Source: Paenibacillus castaneae (GTDB lineage Bacteria > Bacillota > Bacilli > Paenibacillales > Paenibacillaceae). From it: 64,000 bases of DNA. The stretch covers positions 5,231,212-5,295,211 of the forward strand of contig NZ_KZ614144.1 of the NCBI RefSeq assembly GCF_002884445.1, read 5' to 3'. This document shows, one piece after another, positions 25,029 to 33,900 of the stretch. The notes under the pieces are model-generated. The model did no database searches. It saw nothing but the letters and a program-made list of their open reading frames with translations, and was not told the origin of the DNA. The position numbers were made by a program, and so were the translations under genes. Numbering within the stretch: the stretch's first letter is position 1; every line of letters starts with the position of its first letter.

Positions 25029-25841
25029 ATGCCTAATGATAAATTAAATATCCCTTTCGATGCCTTACAATATGCCACTGCTGGTTCTATTGTCTACCCT
25101 CCTGGAGGAAGATTTGGTCCCCGAATCCAGCAAGATTTGCAGCTCGTCATGCTCTATACTGGAGAAATGAGCATGACGATCGATCAGCGACAGATCGATG
25201 TGCTACCAGGTCAGCTGATCCTCCTAAAGCCTGGACACGAAGAGACCTTCATCTTCTCCAAAACTGAACAATCGTGGCATCGTTGGATATCCGTCCATGT
25301 AACCGAGCTAACCGATGAAACTCGTGAAGCCTTATACCAGTTACCTGAATGTATTGCGCTAACGAAGGAGATGAACCACCTAACCGATCTTATGCTCGAC
25401 GTTCAGCGCCATGTCCCCAATGACGATTCTGCCATGCTAAGCTTGGGACTTACTGCTATTCATTTGTTTCCGATTGAATCAAAAAGAGTGCTTTTCCAAA
25501 AGGAAAAGCACCCAGCCATATATTCCACTTTAATGTGGATCAATGAACATTACTCAGGCGAGATCACTCTTGAGATGCTGGCCATACAAGCCTGCCTTTC
25601 ACCTGAGCATCTACTGCGAATATTTAAGTCAAATGTTCAATCGACTCCGATTCGCTATTTGTGGGAGTATCGGGTCAATAAAGCCATAGAACTGATAACT
25701 AGTACTGGATTGACTATTTCAGAAATCGCCCATCGCTGCGGCTTTAAAACGTCTCACCACCTTGCAAGACTAGTTAAGCAACATACGGGAAAAACGGCAA
25801 CTGAAATAAGGCAACTGTCCTGGAGTGGCTTACGTAATTGA
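25029..25841 (+). CDS. AraC-family transcriptional regulator
   Basis: The 270-residue protein has an N-terminal cupin-like sensor (YTGEMSMTIDQRQIDVLPGQ) and a C-terminal AraC double HTH (EITLEMLAIQACLSPEHLLRIF, then TISEIAHRCGFKTSHHLARL). The ATG at 25029 is favoured by GGAG 8 nt upstream; frames extend to a TTG at 24969 but with no binding site. Divergent from the PhyH gene and convergent with the NHL gene (8 nt apart), it is likely the PhyH regulator. Confidence 0.85.
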   Translation: MPNDKLNIPFDALQYATAGSIVYPPGGRFGPRIQQDLQLVMLYTGEMSMTIDQRQIDVLPGQLILLKPGHEETFIFSKTEQSWHRWISVHVTELTDETREALYQLPECIALTKEMNHLTDLMLDVQRHVPNDDSAMLSLGLTAIHLFPIESKRVLFQKEKHPAIYSTLMWINEHYSGEITLEMLAIQACLSPEHLLRIFKSNVQSTPIRYLWEYRVNKAIELITSTGLTISEIAHRCGFKTSHHLARLVKQHTGKTATEIRQLSWSGLRN

Positions 25842-25849
25842 CCTTACTC

Positions 25850-26776
25850 CTATTCTATTTGAAGCTTCGTTACACGACCATCAACAATCCATTCTGCTAC
25901 ATACACAGAGCCTTGGGAATCCACACAAATACCATGAGGTGAGCTGAATTTATTATCACGATAATAGGACTTCGGTAAATTAGGCCAGCCCGCTTGTTTA
26001 TAAGCCTGCTGGTCTTCACCCAAATGACAGATCAATCGATCGTTCTTGTCCAAGATCGTAATACGGCTGTCCAAGTCAGGGATGTAAACTTCATCGCCTT
26101 GAAAATAAAAACTGCAAGGCATATCCAAATCGTCAACGATTACTCTTTTAAAATCACCTTGCAAAGTGAATACTTGAATCCGATGATTGCCGCGATCCGC
26201 TACGTAAATCTCTTCTTCCCCGCTTCGTATATCAATGGAAATGCCATGTGGGCAGTTCAATTGCCCCAATGCTGTTCCTTTTCCGCCCCAAGAACGGATA
26301 TATTCGCCGGTTGCTGTATACTGATGAATCCAGCTTTGACCGTAACCATCAGCTACATAAATATCGCCATTTGCAGAAACAGCTACATCAGTTGGTACAA
26401 ATTTCAATTCTTCATTATAAATATCTGTGCGATCTGGAGTTTCCAATGTAAGCAAGTGCTTGCCGTCTAAATCCATTTTCACAATATTACATCGTGTGGT
26501 ATCTGTGACATAGAGATATTCCCCATCTTGCTCTTTATTCAGATAAAAACCATGTGCACCTCCCTCAAACTCTTCGCCCCATGCTTTTAGAAATTGTCCA
26601 TTTTGATTAAATTTGAATATCGAAGGTTTTCCTGTGTGAAACACATAAACATTATCCTCACGATCAACGATAATTCCATGTGTATATCCGAAGTCCAAGT
26701 CAGCAGGAAGTTTAGCCCAGCCTGGAACAAGATTATAACTACGTGCGGTATTACCTAATTTCAATTGATTATACAT
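25850..26776 (-). CDS. NHL-repeat beta-propeller protein
   Basis: The roughly 308-residue protein contains repeated propeller blades: GIIVDREDNVYVFHTGKPSI, DVAVSANGDIYVADGYG, GISIDIRSGEEEIYVADRGN and GICVDSQGSVYVAEW, the NHL pattern found in peptidyl-glycine lyase-like and lactonase-like propellers. No signal peptide is seen. ATG 26776 is chosen over a TTG at 26809 because a TTGACA promoter ends at 26814 and transcription would start near 26807. It follows the lactonase gene after 155 nt containing a hairpin and its own promoter, so it can be expressed separately from the deoxysugar operon. A lactonase or sugar-binding role is inference. Confidence 0.75.
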   Translation of the reverse strand: MYNQLKLGNTARSYNLVPGWAKLPADLDFGYTHGIIVDREDNVYVFHTGKPSIFKFNQNGQFLKAWGEEFEGGAHGFYLNKEQDGEYLYVTDTTRCNIVKMDLDGKHLLTLETPDRTDIYNEELKFVPTDVAVSANGDIYVADGYGQSWIHQYTATGEYIRSWGGKGTALGQLNCPHGISIDIRSGEEEIYVADRGNHRIQVFTLQGDFKRVIVDDLDMPCSFYFQGDEVYIPDLDSRITILDKNDRLICHLGEDQQAYKQAGWPNLPKSYYRDNKFSSPHGICVDSQGSVYVAEWIVDGRVTKLQIE

Positions 26777-26813
26777 TGGTTGGCCCCATTCCACATTCCC
26801 CAATACCAAAACG

Positions 26814-26841
26814 ATGATATTAATGGAAATTAGATTGTCAA
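26814..26841 (-). promoter_or_regulatory. Probable sigma-A promoter of the NHL gene
   Basis: TTGACA (26841-26836) and TATCAT (26819-26814) are 16 nt apart on the minus strand. The -35 is perfect and the -10 matches five of six. Confidence 0.55.
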
Positions 26842-26885
26842 AAAGAACGTGTGAGTCGAAAAGAACTAAGGATAAACAATTGGAT

Positions 26886-26912
26886 GCTATATTTCTTGCT
26901 TCGAAATATAGC
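26886..26912 (-). terminator. Hairpin after the lactonase gene
   Basis: GCTATATTTC (26886-26895) pairs with GAAATATAGC (26903-26912), loop 7 nt, 20 nt beyond the lactonase stop. The T tract is poor, so it may be partial termination or transcript protection. Confidence 0.45.
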
Positions 26913-26931
26913 TATTGTGTTGTATAAGGTT

Positions 26932-27774
26932 TTATAAAATAGTCTCCAATTGATAAAAGTGAATCGCATTATTGCCAAAAACATCGTTTAATTGTTGCTT
27001 TGTAAGCTCATCAGGCAAATTATTAAGCAAAACGCTAACCGTCTGATCATAGCTTGCTGCTAGGAGACAAACTGGCCAATCACTACCGAATATAACTCGC
27101 TTCAATCCGAAAGCTTTTACGACATGTTTGACATAAAAACTGAAATCAGATTCTACCCAGTCCGCGATATTCCCTTCGGTAACCATCCCTGATAGTTTAC
27201 AATACATCTGCGGATATTCGGCGACTTCTGTAATCCACTCTTGCCAGGGCGATACTTCTTGCTGCGAAATTTGTGGCTTACCAATATGGTCAACGACCGC
27301 ATTTAAATTTGGCACAAGCTCGAGCAATTTTAATATAGCAGGGAATTGAACAGAATGAAACAATAAATCTACAGGGAATCCCGATTTCTCCAACCATCGT
27401 AAATGATGAATAACTTGAGGACGCTGCAAATAATTCGAAGCATCTATACTTTGAAGCATAATACGAACACCAATAAAATAACGATTTTCACGTAACCGTT
27501 CAAAGGTTTCCACAAAATTGTCCTGTTCAAAATCCAACCAACCTACTACACCAGCAATGGAATGATGCGTCTCGCACAAACTTAGAAGAAATTCTGTTTC
27601 CTCAACAGTTGCAGCAGCTTGAACTACAATCGTTTTTGTTATTCCATGGCCTTTCAATAATTGTTCAAGATCATTAGGCATATAATCCCGGTACAGTGTA
27701 GGAGATTCCGGTGTAAGCCATCCATAATCGTTGCGACTTAATTGCCAATAGTGCTGATGCGCATCAATTCTCAT
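26932..27774 (-). CDS. Amidohydrolase-2 family sugar lactonase (L-fucono/L-rhamnono-lactonase-like)
   Basis: The 280-residue TIM-barrel protein has IDAHQHYW near the start (first metal His pair), VVDHIGKPQI and VIFGSDWPVC (Asp ligand), the layout of COG3618-type lactonases that open L-fuconolactone, L-rhamnono-lactone or related sugar lactones. The ATG at 27774 is preferred, with GCGAGG about 10 nt before it; a TTG at 27783 overlapping the FAH stop (TTGA) is possible but too close to the binding site. Third enzyme of the IclR-led operon; its substrate fits a non-phosphorylative deoxyhexose route. Confidence 0.85.
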   Translation of the reverse strand: MRIDAHQHYWQLSRNDYGWLTPESPTLYRDYMPNDLEQLLKGHGITKTIVVQAAATVEETEFLLSLCETHHSIAGVVGWLDFEQDNFVETFERLRENRYFIGVRIMLQSIDASNYLQRPQVIHHLRWLEKSGFPVDLLFHSVQFPAILKLLELVPNLNAVVDHIGKPQISQQEVSPWQEWITEVAEYPQMYCKLSGMVTEGNIADWVESDFSFYVKHVVKAFGLKRVIFGSDWPVCLLAASYDQTVSVLLNNLPDELTKQQLNDVFGNNAIHFYQLETIL

Positions 27775-27779
27775 GTTTC

Positions 27780-28691
27780 TCAAACCTCGCTTACAAGTCG
27801 GTTTGTCAGCTTGCCCAGCTTCTCAATCTCAATCGTAACGATGTCACCATCCTTTAAGTAGACCTGTTTATCTTCTGGATAACCGAGAACGACGCCTTCA
27901 GGTGTTCCAGTCAGAATAATGTCGCCAGGTACAAGTGTCATATGTTGTGATATATAGCTTACGATCTCGTCACAATGGAAGATCATGTCCGATGTATTAG
28001 AATGCTGGCGTACTTCTCCGTTGACCGTGCATTTAATATCCAGATCATTCGGGTTTCCAAGTTCATCCGCCGAAACTAGGTATGGTCCAAGTGGAGAGAA
28101 TTTATCACATGACTTACCTAACAGCCATTGCTGTGTCCGCATTTGCAAGTCCCGTGCAGACAAATCGTTCACGCTGCAATAACCAAACACATGGCTAAGC
28201 GCGTCCTCTTTCGTAACATACTTTGCAGTTTTACCGATAACGATGACGAGCTCTGCCTCATAATCGACTTTCTGTGATACTTTTGGCAGTGGAATATCGT
28301 CGCCATGACCAGTCAACGTATTGTTGAACTTATTGAACAGAATCGGATACTGAGGGATAGCTGCATTCGTTTCCTCCGCATGCTTACGATAGTTAAGTCC
28401 GACACAAATAATTTTATTCGGGTGAGTCACGCAAGGACCGAGCGTCAGCTTCTCTTCATCCAGCAAATATGAACACTCGTCACCATATTTCTCTAGTGCT
28501 TGTGATGTGAATTGAGCAAGTGCTTCAACTGCTGCCTCACCACCGTTAATCACTTCATGAACGGTCATCGGTACGGATTCTCCATTTGGCATAGCCATAT
28601 CCATTAAGGCGCTTGCAACATCCAAAATACCTTTTTCTGTTTTGATTCCTAGTTGATATTCACCATTGTTAACAAATGTTAATAATTTCAT
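27780..28691 (-). CDS. Fumarylacetoacetate hydrolase family protein (diketo-deoxysugar acid hydrolase-like)
   Basis: The 303-residue protein has the FAH metal site DYEAELVIVIG (about residues 144-154), CVGLNYRKHAEE before it, and DIILTGTPEGV with DGDIVTIEIEKLG near the end. In the fucose/rhamnose oxidative pathway a family member (LRA6-like) cleaves 2,4-diketo-3-deoxy acids to pyruvate and L-lactate; other members have unrelated substrates, so the assignment relies on the SDR and lactonase neighbours. AAGGGGATTTTACA precedes the ATG. It overlaps or abuts the lactonase gene. Confidence 0.82.
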   Translation of the reverse strand: MKLLTFVNNGEYQLGIKTEKGILDVASALMDMAMPNGESVPMTVHEVINGGEAAVEALAQFTSQALEKYGDECSYLLDEEKLTLGPCVTHPNKIICVGLNYRKHAEETNAAIPQYPILFNKFNNTLTGHGDDIPLPKVSQKVDYEAELVIVIGKTAKYVTKEDALSHVFGYCSVNDLSARDLQMRTQQWLLGKSCDKFSPLGPYLVSADELGNPNDLDIKCTVNGEVRQHSNTSDMIFHCDEIVSYISQHMTLVPGDIILTGTPEGVVLGYPEDKQVYLKDGDIVTIEIEKLGKLTNRLVSEV

Positions 28692-28726
28692 TGTAAAATC
28701 CCCTTCCCTTTGCGATCTATTATTTT

Positions 28727-29500
28727 TTAAGCATTTTTTCCAAAAGTAGCGCCTCCATCGATATAGAGAGGAGAACCCATCATAAATTTCGATTCATCTG
28801 AAGCAAGGAATAATGCAGCTTGGGCAACATCCTCAGGTAGGCCAAGCTCCTCGCCAAGCTGGCGTTTCTTAATAGACGCAATTGCAGTTTCTGGGTCATC
28901 ATAAGAAGTTTTTAAGTAATTCTCAACGAATGGAGTTAGTATCGTACCTGGCAAAAGAGCATTTACCCGAATATTATATGCCGCGTAATCCACTTGCATG
29001 GACTTCGTCAGCGCCAATACCGCTCCCTTCGTTGCTGAATAAGATGCCCTTCTGGCAAGTCCAATTTCTGCAACGCAGGAGGACATATTAATGATATTGC
29101 CAGATCTGCGTTTCATCATGTGCGGAAGCACATATTTGGATGTTAAGTATACACCGCGAATATTGACCCGAATAACTCGGTCCCATGCATCGGGCTCGAC
29201 TTCATGTAAAGCTCCTACGCCGCTAATTCCCGCATTATTGAAAAGTACATCAATATGACCGTATTTCTCAATAATTTGATCTACCATCTGCATTACAGAT
29301 TCGGGATCTGTCACGTCTGCACGGACAAAGTGACCTTTTCCTCCGGCAGCTTGAATATCGTTCAATGTCTCTATTCCGTTAGCTTCATTCAGATCGTTCA
29401 CGATTACAGTTGCTCCTTCGCGACCGAACAACAACGCAGTGCTTCTCCCAATACCTGAACCAGAGCCTGTAATGAGGATAACTTTATTCTCCAATCTCAT
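28727..29500 (-). CDS. Short-chain dehydrogenase (deoxysugar or deoxy-keto-acid dehydrogenase-like)
   Basis: The 257-residue Rossmann protein has TGSGSGIG (11-18), NNAG (89-92), catalytic Ser140/141, Tyr154 and Lys158 (YSATK) and a C-terminal YIDGGATFG. Asp35 after the second strand suggests NAD preference. In this operon it could oxidise L-fucose/L-rhamnose at C1, or 2-keto-3-deoxy-L-fuconate/rhamnonate at C4 (LRA5-like). AAGGAGGGAATCATCA precedes the ATG; it follows the IclR gene by 20 nt. Confidence 0.86.
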   Translation of the reverse strand: MRLENKVILITGSGSGIGRSTALLFGREGATVIVNDLNEANGIETLNDIQAAGGKGHFVRADVTDPESVMQMVDQIIEKYGHIDVLFNNAGISGVGALHEVEPDAWDRVIRVNIRGVYLTSKYVLPHMMKRRSGNIINMSSCVAEIGLARRASYSATKGAVLALTKSMQVDYAAYNIRVNALLPGTILTPFVENYLKTSYDDPETAIASIKKRQLGEELGLPEDVAQAALFLASDESKFMMGSPLYIDGGATFGKNA

Positions 29501-29520
29501 TGATGATTCCCTCCTTGAAA

Positions 29521-30261
29521 TTAGGATAAACGACCCGCCAATTGACGAATTTCATCCATCGCAACATCCTTCTTCTTCTCCCAGATATGCTGTGGCATGG
29601 AGCAACTCACTGCTGCGATAGCTTCACCTGATCGAGATAAGATCGGGGCTGAAACACAGCTGAACCCCACGATGACTTCCTGCTCGTCGAAAGCAATCCC
29701 TTCATCACGAATGATTCGGAGCTGCCTAACCAAATCCGCCTTTGTTTTCAAGGAATACTCTGTGGCACTCATTAACTGTTGAATCGGGTACAATGAATCT
29801 AGCTCTGTATCATCCACGAACGACAACAGTACTTTCCCGAGCGCAGTCACATGAGCAGGGAACTTCATGCCAGGACCAGAAGCCAGCCTGACCATAGTAG
29901 GGGCTTCCACTTTTGCTAGATATAACACTTCATTCCCTTCTAGTCTGGCCAACTGAATCGTCTCTTGCAGGCGATCTCTAGTAATGGTTGCTTCACGATG
30001 GAAAGACGCGATTATATCCTGGCCCTGTGAGTAAGAATGGCCCCATCTCCCCGTAGCGGAGCCGATGGCATATGTATCATTAGCATCTCTATTAACCCAA
30101 TTAAGTGCTTCCATAGTATGCAATATGGAGTATAAAGAGCTCTTATGAATGCCGAGCTGATTGGACAGATCAATTAAGCGATGCTTATAGGACTCTTCTG
30201 ATATAAGTCGTAAAACCCCATCTGCTTTCTCCAATGCAGGTACCCAATATTTTTTGTCCAT
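29521..30261 (-). CDS. IclR-family transcriptional regulator
   Basis: The 246-residue protein has a winged-helix domain (RLIDLSNQLGIHKSSLYSILHTME) and an effector domain with GPGMKFPAHVTALGKVLLSF and VIVGFSCVSAPILSRSG, diagnostic of IclR. It is the first gene of the minus-strand deoxysugar operon, so it probably controls its own operon; an AT-rich palindrome covers its promoter. AAAAGGATGATCAT precedes the ATG. Confidence 0.9.
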   Translation of the reverse strand: MDKKYWVPALEKADGVLRLISEESYKHRLIDLSNQLGIHKSSLYSILHTMEALNWVNRDANDTYAIGSATGRWGHSYSQGQDIIASFHREATITRDRLQETIQLARLEGNEVLYLAKVEAPTMVRLASGPGMKFPAHVTALGKVLLSFVDDTELDSLYPIQQLMSATEYSLKTKADLVRQLRIIRDEGIAFDEQEVIVGFSCVSAPILSRSGEAIAAVSCSMPQHIWEKKKDVAMDEIRQLAGRLS

Positions 30262-30279
30262 ATGATCATCCTTTTGAAC

Positions 30280-30308
30280 ATTATAGAAAACCTAGTTTTG
30301 TATACAAA
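30280..30308 (-). promoter_or_regulatory. Promoter with palindromic operator for the IclR-led operon
   Basis: TTGTAT (30307-30302) and TATAAT (30285-30280) are 16 nt apart on the minus strand. TTTGTATACAAA (30297-30308) is a perfect 12-bp palindrome over the -35, a suitable place for IclR binding. Confidence 0.55.
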
Positions 30309-30466
30309 TCAATTTTACCTTTCTACTGTTGATTTAGCAATCCCGATTTTCATAAAAAGGCAGTATCCCTCGTGCAAGGGTGGATTCCAGCCTCTGTCCG
30401 CTTTTTAAGTAATATGAAAAAAGCCAGCATCCTTCTTACTGATACTGACCTCGCCCTTAGACCGTA

Positions 30467-30580
30467 CTAGCATTCGATGCCAGTTGACACACCTGCTATC
30501 ATTCCTTCATATAACAGCTCTGCCAAATGCATCACTCGAACCTTCTCGCCGCGATACATGAGATTTCCTGCAATATTCAT
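30467..30580 (-). pseudogene. Unidentified coding-like fragment behind the GH95 remnant
   Basis: Thirty-seven codons read NIAGNLMYRGEKVRVMHLAE followed by LLYEGMIAG, coding-like and in a different frame from the GH95 remnant it overlaps. It looks like the last part of a deleted gene now joined to the GH95 start. I do not recognise the family. No binding site precedes it. Confidence 0.3.
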
Positions 30581-30809
30581 TAAGCATGCATGGTCGAGTC
30601 CAACAAGCACCTCTGCCTGCTTCAGGAGCTAATCTCGTATCCCATAGATCGGCACGATCCATACTAAGACGGATTGGCTCACCATTTCCCCAAACTAGAC
30701 AACCCAATAAGCCATTCCCCAATGGAAGAGCCTCGTCCCAACGATCAATCGGCTCGTGAAAAGATAGATTATGCTGTTCGGCAGGCTTGTTGCGATTATT
30801 GTTCGTCAT
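30507..30809 (-). pseudogene. Remnant of a GH95 alpha-L-fucosidase (N-terminal end only)
   Basis: The first ~48 codons (30809 to about 30665) read LSFHEPIDRWDEALPLGNG, then LGCLVWGNGEPIRLSMDRAD and LWDTR, the N-terminal domain signature of GH95 fucosidases, normally about 750-800 residues long. After DTR the sequence loses similarity and ends at 30507 in unrelated residues, so most of the gene is deleted. GAGG sits 6 nt before the ATG. Its position beside a fucose/rhamnose-type operon suggests that the locus once began with fucosidase action. Confidence 0.75.
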
Positions 30810-30893
30810 TGTACACCTCGCATAAAAAATTTATTAACTTATTAATACACTGTTACAAATCTGTTATTAGAAATCCATTTGATAAAAAGATAA

Positions 30894-30916
30894 GAGGAAG
30901 GCATTATACCTTCCTC
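30894..30916 (-). terminator. Terminator of the first SLH beta-helix gene
   Basis: GAGGAAGG (30894-30901) pairs with CCTTCCTC (30909-30916). On the minus strand it is followed by a T-rich tract (CTTATCTTTTTATC), 45 nt past the stop. Confidence 0.75.
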
Positions 30917-30961
30917 CCACTCGTAATTAACCTAGTTGTGTTGATAGTGTTCAGTTGTGAT

Positions 30962-33900
30962 CTATTCGTATTTCAGCAACGCCAAGATCATCGTTACAGC
31001 TTCCGCTCTTGTCGCGTTCTCATTCGGTGCGAAGAGGTTATTTCCTCGACCTTTAATGAGACCTGCTTCATAGGCAGCAGCTACATAAGGTTTTGCCCAC
31101 GCGGGAATGGTGTCGGTATCAGCAAAAGTTGTCTGCGCATTCGAATCAACCTTGTATCCCAACGCACGAACAATCATTACCGCCATTTCAGCACGAGTAA
31201 TGTTACGATCCGATCGGAATGAATGATCTTCATAACCTTGTAAAATCCCAGCAGCTGTCGTACGAGCAATGTAAGGTCTAGCCCATGCTGGTATCTGATC
31301 AAGATCGGCAAAGGTTAATTCCTCACCTTCCCCTTCCAACTTCAACGCACGGCTCAACATAGTCGCAAATTCGCTGCGTGTCGTTTGTGCATTTGGTCTG
31401 AACGTACCGTCTGTATAGCCTGTAATGAATCCAAGCTTTATCGCTTCTTCGATAGACGCTTTCGCCCAGTGACCAGAAACATCTCTTAATACGATATCAG
31501 TAGATGGCTCTCCGCCATTCCCGCTTGTATCTCCTGGATCTGGAGCATTACCTCCATCTCCCGGAGTACCCGTACTCGGATCTCCACCAGACGAACCGCT
31601 TCCGTCGGTATTCACGCTTACAACTGGACCATCTGTGCTCCAATTGCCCGCGGCATCACTCGCCTCGATTTTGAACGTGTATTTCGTTCCAGCATTCAAT
31701 CCCGAGATATCAATGAAATTCACATCTCCATCAACTATGACCTTGCCACTATCCCAAGTGACTTTATACGCAGTCACACCGACAGCATCAAGTGCAGCAG
31801 TCCAGCTCAAAGTTAAGCTATTCTTCGTGATTTTCGAAGCTGTTACCGCAGCATTTTCCGGCCAAGTTGGTGCTATCAAGTCGTCTGATGTTGAAGGATC
31901 TGATTGCACGATAACTTTTTGCAAAACATCAACCTGATACTGGTCAATAGTTGCAACCGCAATGATTGTACCTGCCTTGGCGTACATAGCTGGATTGAAT
32001 TCAGCAAACGTTAACGCTAAATCTTGAGATCCATCAGTAAATTGTGTGCTAATCGTTTCTGCTAACGTTGGTGCTGTACCTGCAGTTGTGAAAACAGCTT
32101 CAAGTTCACCAATAGACTCGAGTCCTACAACGTTCACAGTTGCACTAACTGTTTCATTTACGCCAACCAATTGTCCACTTACTGTGAACGTTCCGGACTG
32201 TTTATACTGTGCTGACTTCACATGATCCCATTTAATACTTACCGTTTTACTGCTTCCATCCTCAAAAGTAACATCGGCTGAAGTAGGTAATACGGGAGCC
32301 GTTCCTAGTTCAGTAGTCAGAGAATCGATAGTTTCAATCGACGAAATCGTATACGTTTTCTCGATATTAATAGTATAAGATTTCGTGCCTGCTGACGTAA
32401 TTTCCGATAATACTAATGTGTTTCTTCCATAAATTAAGTTAGACAGTTCTATTGGTGTTGTATAATCGGTAAATTGCTCCGTAATATTATCACCATTGAG
32501 CTCCACCTTTGTACTTGATCCAGCCAATATCGGCTCAGGTCTAACCAAAGTGACCGGCTGTAAAACATCGTCGATAGATGCTTCATACAAATACCAATTT
32601 GGATTAAAATTACCGGATAATGTTGCATTACCCAAATTGAAATTAGCTCCATAATTTACGTAGGTCGGATTTGAAGTAATTTTGAAATCGTCCATGTAAA
32701 CCGTTGAATTAATTCCCCCAAAACCTACCCCCCCATAGGTGTACGTTCCATCGTTTACAGTCAATAATGTGGATCCGTCTACAACAAACCCAACTTTACC
32801 GCCGTACGTCTGAATTTGAAAATCATGCCAGTCCGTTGCAACGAATCCTACTGGCACTGCACTCCTCCCGAGCGAGATATCACTTGAAGAAGTATGCTTA
32901 TTCACTTCAAAATATGAAGTTCCTGCTGGAAACCCAGTAGTTCCATTTTTATTTCTTCTGTAGATCACTTGATAGGCTGCAGGATTATTTGCTGTTGTTC
33001 CATTGATAGCTGCGGCCATTACATAGATCGTGAAATTATCATATGCTTGTCCAAGTATATCTTCTGTGCCCCATCCGCCAAACTTCCACTTTAAATTAAA
33101 GATATAGTTATTCCATAACGCACCCATTTCATAGAAATTCGATCCATCTGCATTAATACTTTCTAAAATTTTATTATTCGGATCGTTTGGATCGTCAATA
33201 ACGCTCATTGTCGATCTATTATTAGAAATGAAGTCCGGTGTTACACCATCTTCAAAACTTTCATCCAACTGTACCACGTTGTCATTAGATGAATTATAAT
33301 CTGGTGCAGTAGGTGTGGATACTGAGCCAGGATCAGATGCTTCTTCCCCACCATAAATATACAGCTGGTCGTAATAACTAATGCCGAAACCATCGTCAGA
33401 ACCGATTGAAATTTTATTGAAACTGGTCAAAGTAGTATTAGTAGAAACCAATACCTCGTCAATGTACAGCTTCACGTCCGTACCGCTCGTATAATCCCAT
33501 TTCAATTCATGCCAACCATATGTGCGAGGAACAGCCGATGCTGTTACAGCGCCATCATTAGACATTACGTAATAGTTGCTATCCACACCCACATCTATGC
33601 CTAGACCAAGAATATGAGTACCGTCATCTGCTCTTACCAGTGATTTAACATTTGAGGAATTTTGAACCCCAGAATCGTAAGAAGCTAGATTTTTATTTTG
33701 TCTGTCAAACATTTTTACGGTAACGATTTTATTAAGAGCATCCGCAAAGCTTCTGTACAGCACTGGTTTCGCACCTGCTGCTTTGTTGCTATCAACTTTC
33801 AAGCCTTGCTTACCATCAAGAACACCCTCTGACATCCATTCAGTTGTCAGCACTGGTGCAGTACCCGTATATGACCATTTCGAAAAATCAATGTCATGTT

